Source: Frondihabitans sucicola (GTDB lineage Bacteria > Actinomycetota > Actinomycetes > Actinomycetales > Microbacteriaceae). Taken from it: DNA of 64,000 bases. The stretch's first letter is position 1, and each line of letters starts with the position of its first letter. The notes under the pieces are model-generated. The model saw only the letters and a program-made list of their open reading frames with translations, had not been told where the DNA came from and did no database searches. Positions 27,335-36,325 of the stretch are shown here, piece by piece. Location: assembly GCF_030296615.1 (NCBI RefSeq), contig NZ_AP027732.1, forward strand, positions 310,001 through 374,000, given 5' to 3'. The position numbers were made by a program, and so were the translations under genes.

Positions 27335-29659
27335 CCACCGAAACCGAACTCACCCAGGCTCCCGGCACGCACGTCCCCGACACCGTCGCCAACGCCGCCG
27401 CGACTCCCGACCGCGAGCAGCCCTACGCCGCGCTCGGCCTCAAGGAGGACGAGTACCTCTCGATCCGCGAGATCCTGGGACGTCGTCCCACCAGCGGCGA
27501 GCTCGCCATGTACTCGGTCATGTGGAGCGAGCACTGCTCCTACAAGTCCAGCAAGATGTACCTCCGCCAGTTCGGCGAGAAGGTCTCCCCGACCATGAAG
27601 AAGAACCTCATGGTCGGCATGGGCGAGAACGCCGGCGTCGTCGACGTCGGGGGCGGCTGGGCCGTCACGTTCAAGGGCGAGAGCCACAACCACCCGAGCT
27701 ACATCGAGCCGTTCCAGGGTGCCGCGACCGGCGTCGGCGGTATCGTCCGCGACATCATCTCGATGGGTGCCCGCCCGGTCGCCGTGATGGACCAACTGCG
27801 GTTCGGCGACATCGACGCCGACGACACCCGTCGCGTCGTCGACGGCGTCGTCTCGGGCATCAGCTTCTACGCCAACTGCCTCGGCCTGCCGAACATCGGC
27901 GGCGAGACGGTCTTCGACAAGGTGTATCAGGGCAACCCGCTGGTCAACGTCCTCAGCGTCGGAGTCCTGCGCCACGAAGACCTGCACCTGGCCAACGCCA
28001 AGGGTGCGGGCAACAAGGTCGTGCTCTTCGGGGCGCGCACGGGTGGTGACGGGATCGGCGGGGCGTCGATCCTGGCCTCCGACACGTTCTCGGCCGGCGG
28101 CCCCACGAAGCGGCCCAGCGTCCAGGTCGGCGACCCGTTCGCCGAGAAGGTGCTCATCGAGTGCTGCCTCGAGCTGTTCCGCGACGAGCTGGTCGAGGGC
28201 ATCCAAGACCTGGGTGCCGCCGGCATCAGCTGTGCGACCTCGGAGCTCGCCAGCAACGGCGATGGCGGCATGTTCATCGAGCTCGACAAGGTGCTGCTGC
28301 GCGACCCCACGCTGACCGCCGAAGAGATCCTGATGAGCGAGAGCCAGGAGCGCATGATGGCCGTCGTGCACCCGTCGAAGCTCGACGCCTTCCTGGCCGT
28401 CGTCGACAAGTGGGACGTCGAGACCAGCGTGCTCGGCGAGGTCACCGACACCGGCCGCCTCGTCATCAACTGGCACGGCGAAGAGATCGTCAACGTCGAG
28501 CCGCGCACGGTCGCCGTCGACGGGCCCGTCTACGAGCGTCCGGTCGCCTACCCGACCTGGATCGACGAGCTCCAGGCCGACACGGCCCGCGGACTCCCCG
28601 GCCCGAGACCGGCGACGAGCTCCGGGCGCAGTTCCTCGCGCTGCTCGGCTCACCGAACCTCGCCGACAAGAGCTGGATCACCAACCAGTACGACACGTAT
28701 GTCCTCGGCAACACGGCCCTGTCGTTCCCCGACGACGGCGGCATGATCCGGGTCGACGAAGAGTCCGGTCTCGGCTTCGCGATCGCGACCGACGCGAACG
28801 GACGCTACTGCCAGCTCGATCCTGCTCAGGGTGCCCGCCTGGCCCTCGCCGAGGCCTACCGGAACGTCGCCGTCACCGGCGCGACCCCGGTCGCCATCAC
28901 CGACTGCCTCAACTTCGGCTCCCCGAGAACCCCGAGGTCATGTGGCAGTTCTCGCAGACCGTGTCGGCTCTGAGCGACGCGTGCCTCGAGATGGAGATCC
29001 CGGTCACCGGCGGCAACGTCTCGTTCTACAACCAGACCGGCACGCAGCCGATTCACCCCACGCCCGTCATCGGTGTTCTCGGTGTCATCGACGACGTCGC
29101 GCGCAGGATCCCCTCGGGCTGGCAAGACGAGGGAGACAACCTCTACCTGCTCGGCACGACCTCGCTCGAGCTCGACGGGTCGGCCTGGGCCGGTGTCGTC
29201 CACGACCACCTCGGTGGCCTCCCGCCCGCGGTCGACCTCCAGGCCGAGCGCGACCTCGCGGCGCTGATCTCCGCCGGCGGCCAGGAGTCGCTCATCGGGT
29301 CGGCGCACGACCTCAGCGACGGCGGCCTCGGCCAGGCCCTCGCCGAGGCGGTGCTGCGCTTCGGCGTCGGTGCGCGCGTCTGGCTCGACGAGATCGTCGA
29401 GCGCGACGGCGTCGACGCCGCGACCGCCCTCTTCAGCGAGTCGACCGGCCGCGTGATCGTGTCCGTCCCGCGCGAAGACGACGTCAAGTTCCGAGGCCTG
29501 TGCGAGGGTCGCGGCTACCCGGTCGCGCGCATCGGCGTCACCGACGCGCTGTCGCGTTCACTCGAAGTGCAGGGGCTGTTCACCGTCGGCCTCGACGAGC
29601 TGCGCGCCGCGCACCGCGGCACGCTGCCGGCCCGCTTCGGCGCGACGATCGGCGAGTAG
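27331..29659 (+). CDS. purL: FGAM synthase large subunit PurL (two frameshifts in this sequence)
   Basis: ATP-dependent conversion of FGAR to FGAM. The small-type PurL (about 776 residues after repair) is seen: [59 protein letters not shown], then [14 protein letters not shown] and the C-terminal [15 protein letters not shown]. Breaks lie at four-C runs 28596-28599 and 28921-28924. One more C at each restores [11 protein letters not shown] and [15 protein letters not shown] 27331 overlaps the purQ stop. A palindrome follows at 29693. Confidence 0.94.
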
Positions 29660-29692
29660 CAGCCCGGCCCTCTCCCCGTCCCTCTTCTCGGG

Positions 29693-29756
29693 TCGTCGAG
29701 AGGGCCGAATTGTCCGCTTGCGTCGCCGCGAGCGGACAATTCGGCCCTCTCGACGA
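29693..29756. terminator. Perfect 26-bp palindrome between convergent purL and lactonase genes
   Basis: Arms TCGTCGAGAGGGCCGAATTG... (29693-29718) and complement (29731-29756) pair fully, with a 12-base loop. It lies 34 bp after purL and 27 bp from the convergent lactonase stop. Bidirectional termination is the likely role. Confidence 0.75.
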
Positions 29757-29782
29757 GTACACCGGCCCGGCGGCCGGCCCGG

Positions 29783-30799
29783 CTACGCGAACACGACGCA
29801 GGCGGGGCTGCCGAGCTCGATCTGCAGGACGGGCGCGCCGGGTACGCCCGCGGCGTCGAGCGGCAGCACCGACACGGTGTCGGAGAGCTGGTTCGCGACG
29901 TAGAGCAGCCGGTCGTCGAACGCGAAGTGGCGCGGCCAGCTTCCGCCGCAGGGCACCTCGGCGATGACGCCGAGTCGGCCGTCGGCGGCGGACGTCGGGC
30001 CGAGAACCGTGATCGTGTCGCGCCCGCGGACCCCGACGTAGACGAGCGTGTCGGAGACGACGACGTGCGACAGCAGCGCCCCTCCTCCGGCGACGGCGGT
30101 GTCGTAGGCGGCGACCGAGTAGTCGACGGCGAAGCCCGAGTCGCTGTGCGAGAGCACGTGCAAGCGCCCGTCGAGCTCGCCCGTGAGCAGCAGCTGCGAT
30201 CCGTACCAGGCGAAGTGCCTCGGGCCGGAGCCGGCCGGCATCGCGTGGACCGCCACGAACGACGGCTCGAGCGTGACCGGGTCGACGCGCACCTCGTAGA
30301 AGCGGTCGGTGCCGAGGTCGCTGACCAGCAGCGTGCCCCAGGGGGTCGGCGTGATGTTGTGCGCGTGCGGCTCGCCCTGGCGATCGAGCACGGGGCCGCG
30401 GCCCACGGGAAGCGCGAGAACGCGGGCGACGCGGGCAGGATCGGAGGGCTCCGCCGCCAGGACGGCGAAGGTGCCGGCCGTGTAGTTGGCCACGACGAGC
30501 GCGCCCGACGCCGGGTCGTGAACGATGTGGCACGGCGCCGCTCCGCCGGATGCGGCCACCGACGACGCGACGAGTTCGCCCGCCGACACCGTGTACGACA
30601 GGACTCGGCCCTCGGTCGTCTCCGACACCGCGTGCAGCGCGCCTTCGGTCAGCACGAGAAAGGAGGGGTCGTCCGCCTCGACGACCTGGACCGCACGCCA
30701 GGCGGAGTCGGCGGACGCGCGGTCGAACACCGTGATGCCGGACCCCTTGCCTCCGCTCGTCGGCGTGTACCCGCTGACGTAGAGCCGCGTGGAGGTCAC
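29783..30799 (-). CDS. Lactonase family protein (6-phosphogluconolactonase-type beta-propeller)
   Basis: A 338-residue seven-bladed propeller of the YbhE/Pgl lactonase family: MTSTRLYVSGYTPTSGGKGSGI at the start, later APCHIVHDPASGALVVANYTAG, LGTDRFYEV, and GPRHFAWYGSQLLLTGE. The family hydrolyses 6-phosphogluconolactone or related lactones, so the exact substrate is uncertain. No signal peptide is seen. Its 5' end overlaps the stop of the chorismate mutase gene (GTGA), a curious pairing. Confidence 0.85.
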   Translation of the reverse strand: MTSTRLYVSGYTPTSGGKGSGITVFDRASADSAWRAVQVVEADDPSFLVLTEGALHAVSETTEGRVLSYTVSAGELVASSVAASGGAAPCHIVHDPASGALVVANYTAGTFAVLAAEPSDPARVARVLALPVGRGPVLDRQGEPHAHNITPTPWGTLLVSDLGTDRFYEVRVDPVTLEPSFVAVHAMPAGSGPRHFAWYGSQLLLTGELDGRLHVLSHSDSGFAVDYSVAAYDTAVAGGGALLSHVVVSDTLVYVGVRGRDTITVLGPTSAADGRLGVIAEVPCGGSWPRHFAFDDRLLYVANQLSDTVSVLPLDAAGVPGAPVLQIELGSPACVVFA

Positions 30800-31113
30800 G
30801 GGACGATCTCGTCGCCCGAGGCGATGCGCTCGTGGTGGTGGATCACTTCGGCGACGATGAAGTTCAGGAACTTCTCCGCGAAGGCGGGATCGAGGTGCGA
30901 CTCGGCGGCCAGGGCTCTGAGCCGCCGGATCTGAACCTTCTCGCGCTCCGGATCGCTGGGCGGCATCCCCGCGTCGGCCTTCAGGACTCCGACCGACTGG
31001 GTGAACTTGAAGCGCTCGGCGAGCAGGTGGACGAGGGCGGCGTCGATGTTGTCGATGCTCTCGCGGATGCTGTTGAGTCGCTCGACGGCGTGCGCGGGGG
31101 TCGTGTCAGCCAT
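30796..31113 (-). CDS. Chorismate mutase, AroQ type
   Basis: A 105-residue all-helical AroQ-class chorismate mutase: RLNSIRESIDNIDAALVHLLAERFKFT, then GVLKADAGMPPSDPEREKVQ with the active-site Arg and Lys residues. It converts chorismate to prephenate for Phe and Tyr synthesis. ATG 31113 is preferred to the GTG at 31119 six bases earlier. It precedes and overlaps the lactonase gene. Confidence 0.9.
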   Translation of the reverse strand: MADTTPAHAVERLNSIRESIDNIDAALVHLLAERFKFTQSVGVLKADAGMPPSDPEREKVQIRRLRALAAESHLDPAFAEKFLNFIVAEVIHHHERIASGDEIVP

Positions 31114-31255
31114 GCCCACGACTTTATCGGTTCGGGGCCTGGCGGTTTTCCGTGTGACGCCGGATTCGAACGGCCATGCCCAGAACAGGGGAATGGTAGC
31201 CCCCGAGCCGAAGCCCTAGGGTTCGGAGGGCACCCGCTCGCGACCGAAAGCCCTC

Positions 31256-32381
31256 ATGGATCTCCCCCGCCCATCCCCGTCTCCGCCCCGGCGACGCCCC
31301 TGCCGCTGCGGTTCAATCGGCCGCAGGGCTGGCCGGAGCCGAGCGTCGACTGGCTGGCTGCGAACCAGGGCTGGGATCCGCCCGTCGGCTGGGCACCGGC
31401 ACCCGGTGTCGCCCCGGCACCGGCCGGCTGGGTCTGGTGGGCGCGAGACGAGGTCGGCTGGAAGGCGATGACCGGCGGTGTCACGTCGCGCTTCCGCAAC
31501 GGTGCCGTGGTCAGCGCGGTGGTCTTCGCCGTCGGAGGTCTCCTCACGGTCCTGCCGGCGACACTCCACCTCACCGTCAGCTTCTTCTTCTGGGGGCGCT
31601 GATCTTCGGCCCGATCAACCTGGCCCGCAACCTGGGAGCCCTCCGGCGCGCACGCGCGTCCTTTACGGCGTTCGTCCGCAATCGGTCCGCCCTGGTGCGG
31701 CAGACCCTCGACACGACGACGTACGGAGAGCACCTGGCACGTTCCGGGCCGGCCTCGCTGCCGTTCGATCGCTTCCTGGCCCAGCGCAGCGCGGAGTCCT
31801 GGTCGTTTACCGGCCGGTGGCCCGCCGATCAGAACCACCTCGGCGTCACCGAACAGTTCCGCATCCCGGAGAGCCCGACGGAGGCCAGAGGCCGGCGCAT
31901 CGGCACTGCGATCTTCGCGGCGGTGGCCGGCATCGCCCTCGTCGCGATCGCCGTGAACGCGTTCGGCTCGTCGCAGGCCGGAAGCGGCGCAGGATCGGCG
32001 GCGTTCGGCAGCGCGAACAGCACCGGTGGCAGCACCTCCGTCGCCAGCGGGAGCGCCAGTCTGCCGGGGCCGGCCCCTTCCCCGGCCGCCCACACCGGGC
32101 CGCCGGTCAGCGCCCTGGTGCTGAACCCCGCCACGCCCTCCGCGGCGAGCTGCGTCGGCACGGGCGACTGCTTCGTCGTCCGCGTCGAAGCGGCACCGTC
32201 TTGTTCCTCGGTGACACTGATCGTGCAGTTCTACGCCTCGAGCAGCGCCACGGTGGCCGACCGCTACCAGACGCTCTCCCTGCCGATCACCGGCACGACC
32301 TTCACCGACGTCGCCGTCGCCGAGCCGAGCGCGTCCGACGCCTACGCGGACGTGGCCGACTCGTACTGCTCGGTCGGATGA
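31256..32381 (+). CDS. Unknown membrane protein with Trp-rich N-terminus (two frameshifts in this sequence)
   Basis: About 375 residues after repair. ATG 31256 gives MDLPPPIPVSAPATP if one C is added in the run 31264-31268. A second break at G-run 31592-31596 repairs FFFWGALIFGPINLARNL. The protein has a Pro/Trp-rich soluble N-terminus with repeated GW pairs (WPEPSVDW, WDPPVGW, GWVWW), two hydrophobic segments near residues 85-115, a charged loop, another helix (IGTAIFAAVAGIALVAIAV) and a Ser/Pro-rich external domain with three Cys. No family is recognised. The 3' end including the stop is tandemly repeated downstream (32367 onward). Confidence 0.55.
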
Positions 32382-32550
32382 GTCGGGCGCCGTTGCTCGG
32401 TCGGATGAGTCGGACGCCGCTGCTCGGTCGGATGAGTCGGGCGCGGCTGCTTGGGCGGCCGGGCGCGGTTACTCGGGCGGCCGGGCGCGCTGCTCGATCG
32501 GATGAGTCGGGCGCGAGGGCTCGGGCGGCCGGGTCGGGCGCGCGCTCGAG
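32367..32550 (+). repeat. 27-bp tandem repeats starting inside a gene's 3' end
   Basis: Unit TGCTCGGTCGGATGAGTCGG plus seven variable bases (gcgccgt, acgccgc, gcgcggc). Three clean units cover 32367-32447, then decayed and mixed units run to about 32550, including shorter GGGCGGCCGGGCGCG variants. The first unit holds the last codons and TGA of the membrane-protein gene. It is not a CRISPR because there are no unique spacers. Confidence 0.8.
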
Positions 32551-32555
32551 CACGA

Positions 32556-32588
32556 CGAAGCCCGCCCCCGAAACGGGAGCGGGCTTCG
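32556..32588. terminator. Hairpin between convergent genes, 5' of the ohr stop
   Basis: A 10-bp perfect stem (CGAAGCCCGC with GCGGGCTTCG) extends by three more pairs after one mismatch. It lies 17 bp beyond the Ohr stop and can terminate both directions. Confidence 0.65.
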
Positions 32589-32605
32589 ACACGGAGCGCG
32601 AGTGG

Positions 32606-33031
32606 TCAGTCGACGATCGTGATGGTGACCTCGACGTTGCCGCGCGTGGCGTTCGAGTACGGGCACACCTTGTGCGCGGCGTCGGCTGCCTCCTGGCGAC
32701 GCTCGGCCGGAACGTTGGGCAGGTAGACGTCGAGCTCGACGGCGAGGCCGAACCCTCCGTCGCCGTTCGGGCCGATGCCGACGCTCGCCGACACGGAGGC
32801 GTCTTTGGTGTCGACACCGAGGGCCTTTCCGGTGCCGTGGAGGGCGCTGAGGAAGCAGGCGGAATAGCCCGCGGCGAAGAGCTGCTCGGGGTTGGTGCCC
32901 TCTCCGGAGCCACCCATCTCCTTGGGCGGGCGGGTGTCGAGGTCGAGGCGACCGTCCTCGCTCACGATGTGGCCGTCGCGGCCCCCACCGGTGGCGTGGG
33001 CGATGGCGGTATAGGCGATCTCAAGAGTCAT
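32606..33031 (-). CDS. ohr: Organic hydroperoxide resistance protein, Ohr/OsmC family
   Basis: A 141-residue thiol peroxidase. The two redox Cys are in AGYSACFLSAL and HKVCPYSNATRG, the spacing of the Ohr subfamily rather than OsmC. It reduces organic and fatty-acid peroxides. ATG 33031 gives MTLEIAYTAIAHATGGGRDG, the family start. No OhrR/MarR repressor is adjacent. It is divergent from the MDMPI gene with 65 bp between. Confidence 0.92.
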   Translation of the reverse strand: MTLEIAYTAIAHATGGGRDGHIVSEDGRLDLDTRPPKEMGGSGEGTNPEQLFAAGYSACFLSALHGTGKALGVDTKDASVSASVGIGPNGDGGFGLAVELDVYLPNVPAERRQEAADAAHKVCPYSNATRGNVEVTITIVD

Positions 33032-33096
33032 ACCCGCAAGCACATACCCTTCGTCTGAACAGTTGCTGAGCCTTCGATCCATGGGACGATGTGTCC

Positions 33097-33705
33097 ATGA
33101 GCAGCGTCGCACTCTTCAGCCAGGCCGCCGACTCCTTCGCCGATCTCGTGAGCCGGATCGATCCCGGTCGGTGGGATGATCCTGGTCTCGGATCGTGGAC
33201 GGTTCGCGACCTGGTCGGCCACACGACGCGCGCCATCCTGACGGTGACGACCTACCTCGCCCACGACGAACCCGGCGACGTCACGGTGCCGACGGCCGAG
33301 CACTACTACACCGTCGCCCTGACCCAGTTCGGGGACGACGCCTCGGTGGCGGCCCGCGGCATCGAGGCCGGACGCTGGCTGGGTGACGAACCGGTGCCGA
33401 AGATCCGGCAGGCGCTCACCGAGGCCCGCACCGCCCTCGCCGCGCAGCTCTCGAACCGGGTGGTGTCGATCGGCGGGATGGGTATTCCCCTCGCGGAATA
33501 TCTCCGCACGCGGGTGTTCGAGCTGACCGTCCACACGATCGACCTGGCGCGCGCGACGGGCCTGCCGCACGGCCTGCCCGCGGCAGTCATGTCGGAGGCC
33601 GCGAGCCTGAGCGCACGGACCGCCGTCGCCCGGGGCCACGGCGACGAACTGCTGCTCGCCCTCACCGGCCGCCAGCCGTTGCCAGAGGGCTTCAGCATCG
33701 TCTAG
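33097..33705 (+). CDS. DinB/mycothiol-dependent maleylpyruvate-isomerase-like (MDMPI) protein
   Basis: A 202-residue protein with the four-helix DinB/MDMPI fold: MSSVALFSQAADSFADLVSRI, DPGLGSWTVRDLVGHTTRAI (first metal-type His) and EYLRTRVFELTVHTIDLARATG with the paired His. Family members use mycothiol or a metal for isomerase or thiol-transfer chemistry; the actual substrate is unknown. ATG 33097 or GTG 33091 can start it. The next gene downstream is 395 bp away, past a palindromic element. Confidence 0.8.
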   Translation: MSSVALFSQAADSFADLVSRIDPGRWDDPGLGSWTVRDLVGHTTRAILTVTTYLAHDEPGDVTVPTAEHYYTVALTQFGDDASVAARGIEAGRWLGDEPVPKIRQALTEARTALAAQLSNRVVSIGGMGIPLAEYLRTRVFELTVHTIDLARATGLPHGLPAAVMSEAASLSARTAVARGHGDELLLALTGRQPLPEGFSIV

Positions 33706-33885
33706 GCCGCTGCGCCTGCGCCGCGCCTCGCGCCTGCCCCGCTGCCTGCGCGCCTACCCAGGCTGCCGACTCCGCCGTGCTGGCAAGCCGCCGCCCGCCC
33801 CCGTCCGCCACCCCGCGCGTTGCGCTGACCGCCCTCCCGCCGACGCCCGCGCGCCGACCGCCAGCCCGCGCCAACGCCTCGCCCT
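33706..33885. other. GC-rich noncoding low-complexity region
   Basis: About 180 bp, very C-rich with repeated CGCCTGC-like words. Open frames here have no family features. No promoter or RNA structure is recognised. Confidence 0.5.
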
Positions 33886-33970
33886 CCAGAAATCGAAGGG
33901 GATTCTTCCGACCCGAGCTGCTTCATGCGGCAGAACGGGGCGTCAGCCGAAAATCCCCTTCGATTTCTGG
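33886..33970. repeat. 77-bp palindromic element, copy 2 (with 4-bp longer arms)
   Basis: Arms CCAGAAATCGAAGGGGATT and complement pair perfectly over 19 bases. The inner 77 bp (33890-33966) has the same ends and length as the element at 26014-26090, with a different 40-base centre that shares only short words such as ACGGGGC. Confidence 0.8.
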
Positions 33971-34100
33971 CAGGGACAGGCAGGGCCGGGGCAGGCAGCA
34001 GGCTGCAGGCAGCAGCGGGGCAGGCAGCAGCGGGGCAGGCAGGGGCGGGCAGGCAGCAGGCTGCAGGCAGGGGCAGGGGCAGGACAGGCAGCGGGCAGGA
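33971..34100 (+). repeat. GGCAG-rich simple repeat tract
   Basis: About 120 bp built from CAGGCAG, GCAGCGGGG and GGCAGGGGCAG words, including the duplicated word CAGGCAGCAGGCTGCAGGCA. It starts at the edge of the palindromic element and ends at the purA stop. No gene is seen. Confidence 0.7.
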
Positions 34101-35387
34101 CTAGCCGAGCAGGTCGTGCCGCTCGACGATGGCGTCACGACCCGGGCCCACGCCGATCGCCGAGATGCGCGCGCCGCTCCTGGCCTCGACGGCGAGCACG
34201 TAGTTCTGCGCGTTGACCGGCAGATCGTCGAACGTGCGGGCGCCGGTGATGTCTTCGGTCCAGCCCGGGAACTCTTCGTAGATCGGCTTGGCGTGGTGGA
34301 AGTCGCTCTGCGAGACGGGCATCTCGTCGTGGCGGACGCCGTCGACGTCGTAGGCGACGCAGACCGGGATCGTCTCGAGCCCGGTCAGCACGTCGAGCTT
34401 GGTGAGCACGAAGTCGGTCACGCCGTTGATGCGGGCCGAGTAGCGGGCGATCGGGGCGTCGTACCAGCCGCAGCGACGCGGGCGACCGGTCGTGGTGCCG
34501 AACTCGAAGCCGTTGGAGCGGAGGAATTCACCCGACGCGTCGAACAACTCGGTCGGGAAGGGCCCCGCCCCCACGCGCGTCGTGTACGCCTTCACGATGC
34601 CGATGACGCGCTCGATCCTGCCCGGGCCGATTCCGGAGCCGGTGGCGGCGCCGCCCGCCGTCGAGGAGGACGAGGTCACGAACGGATAGGTGCCGTGGTC
34701 GACGTCGAGCATCGTCGCCTGGCCGGCCTCGAAGAGCACGGTCTTGCCGTCTTCGAGCGCGTTGTAGAGCTCGAGGGCGGTGTCGGTGACCATCGGGCGC
34801 AGGCGTTCGGCGTACGACAGCAGCGTGTCGACGACCTCGTCGGCGCTGATCGCGCGGCGGTTGTAGATCTTGACGAGCAGGTGGTTCTTCTGGTCGAGAG
34901 CCGCCTCGACCTTCTGGCGCAGGATGTTCTCGTCGAACAGGTCTTGGACCCGCAGCCCCACGCGGTTGATCTTGTCGGCGTACGCCGGGCCGATGCCCCG
35001 ACCGGTCGTGCCGATGGAGCGGCTGCCGAGGAAGCGCTCGGTGACCTTGTCGAGGGTGCGGTGGTAGTGCGTGATGAGGTGGGCGTTGGCCGAGACCTTG
35101 AGCTTCGAGACGTCGACACCGCGGGCGATCAGGGCGTCGAGCTCGTCGAAGAGCACCTCGATGTCGATGACGACGCCGTTGCCGATGACGGGCGTGACGC
35201 CCTCGGTCAGGATGCCGGAGGGAAGCAGGTGCAGGGCGTACTTCTGGTTGCCGATCACGACCGTGTGACCGGCGTTGTTGCCGCCGTTGAACTTGACGAC
35301 GTAGTCGATGCGGCTGCCGAGCAGGTCGGTCGCCTTGCCTTTACCTTCGTCGCCCCACTGGGCTCCGATGATGACGATTGCGGGCAT
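34101..35387 (-). CDS. purA: Adenylosuccinate synthetase PurA
   Basis: GTP-dependent conversion of IMP to adenylosuccinate, first step to AMP. The 428-residue protein begins [21 protein letters not shown] with the P-loop-like GDEGKGK, followed by [27 protein letters not shown], and [17 protein letters not shown] 35387 has AAGGAGA upstream. It is intact, unlike the other purine ligases here, and stands alone away from the other pur genes. Confidence 0.97.
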   Translation of the reverse strand: MPAIVIIGAQWGDEGKGKATDLLGSRIDYVVKFNGGNNAGHTVVIGNQKYALHLLPSGILTEGVTPVIGNGVVIDIEVLFDELDALIARGVDVSKLKVSANAHLITHYHRTLDKVTERFLGSRSIGTTGRGIGPAYADKINRVGLRVQDLFDENILRQKVEAALDQKNHLLVKIYNRRAISADEVVDTLLSYAERLRPMVTDTALELYNALEDGKTVLFEAGQATMLDVDHGTYPFVTSSSSTAGGAATGSGIGPGRIERVIGIVKAYTTRVGAGPFPTELFDASGEFLRSNGFEFGTTTGRPRRCGWYDAPIARYSARINGVTDFVLTKLDVLTGLETIPVCVAYDVDGVRHDEMPVSQSDFHHAKPIYEEFPGWTEDITGARTFDDLPVNAQNYVLAVEARSGARISAIGVGPGRDAIVERHDLLG

Positions 35388-35584
35388 GGGTCGTCTCCTT
35401 TGCAGAAGGGGAGTGGACCCTGGGGGCCGAAGGCCGATGGTCCACCCCATTGTATCGGAGGGGCAGGATCACCGCCCCGCTCGATCGTGAGAACAGAATT
35501 GACATTCTGCTGCGATACTTGACAGTCTGCATACCAGGTGCGAGCCTGGAGGGATCCGAACCCCTTCGATCGAGGAGCACCCCG

Positions 35585-36250
35585 ATGCCCATCCCCTCCG
35601 AAACCGCTCCCGCCGCATCGCGGGTCCTCCTGCGAGACCGCATCCGAGACCAGATCCGCGAGGCCATCCTCGACGGCGTCCTGCAACCCGGCGAGCGCCT
35701 CCTCGACGACGATCTCGTCGCCTGGCTCGGCTGCTCCCGTACCCCGATCCGCGAGGCACTCGCCGACCTCGAGCACGCCGGGTTCATCGAGATCTCGCCC
35801 AACCGCTATACCCGCGTCGCAGCTCCCCGCGACGACGAGGCCTTCGAGGTCGTCCAGACACTCGGAGTGCTCTTCGGCGGCGCCGTGCTGCTCGCCACGC
35901 CGAGGCTCCCCGAGGCCGCCCGCGACCAGGCCGTCACGATGATCGACGTCTGCCTCGCCGACATCGGGCGCGGGGAGGCCCTCTCGCTCAATCGGCACTA
36001 CCAAGAGCTCTTCGACCTGTTCGTCGAGCACTGCGGCAACGCCCACCTCACGCGGGTCTGTCGCGAGACGTCGTCCGGCCTCGCCTACAAGCTGCGGCTC
36101 CCCGACTCCGCTGCCGTCTTCGACTGGCCGGCCATGCTGCAGCCGCTCGCCGACCTCCGCGCGGCCGTCCTCCGCGGCGACGCCGTGGCGGCCGAGCTCG
36201 CCGGCGAGACCCTGCACCGCCTTCACGAGCTGGAGGTGGCTGCCGCCTGA
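35585..36250 (+). CDS. GntR-family transcriptional regulator (FCD subfamily)
   Basis: A 221-residue protein. The winged helix is in LLRDRIRDQIREAILDGVLQPGERL... SRTPIREALADLEHAGFIE (residues 15-70). An all-helical FCD-type ligand domain follows, with an HYQELFDLFVEHCGN metal-type His motif. Such regulators sense organic acids or sugars. ATG 35585 has GAGGAG upstream. The target is unknown; the adjacent sugar region is one option. Confidence 0.88.
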   Translation: MPIPSETAPAASRVLLRDRIRDQIREAILDGVLQPGERLLDDDLVAWLGCSRTPIREALADLEHAGFIEISPNRYTRVAAPRDDEAFEVVQTLGVLFGGAVLLATPRLPEAARDQAVTMIDVCLADIGRGEALSLNRHYQELFDLFVEHCGNAHLTRVCRETSSGLAYKLRLPDSAAVFDWPAMLQPLADLRAAVLRGDAVAAELAGETLHRLHELEVAAA

Positions 36251-36325
36251 AGCAGGGGCCCAGGCCCAAGTCCAAACCAACACCAACGCCCGGGCTCGGG
36301 CTCGAGCCCAGACCCAAGCCCAAGC

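Noticed and set aside
32367..32550. Possible CRISPR array
   Set aside because: Units abut directly, without unique spacers, start inside a gene, and no cas genes are present.
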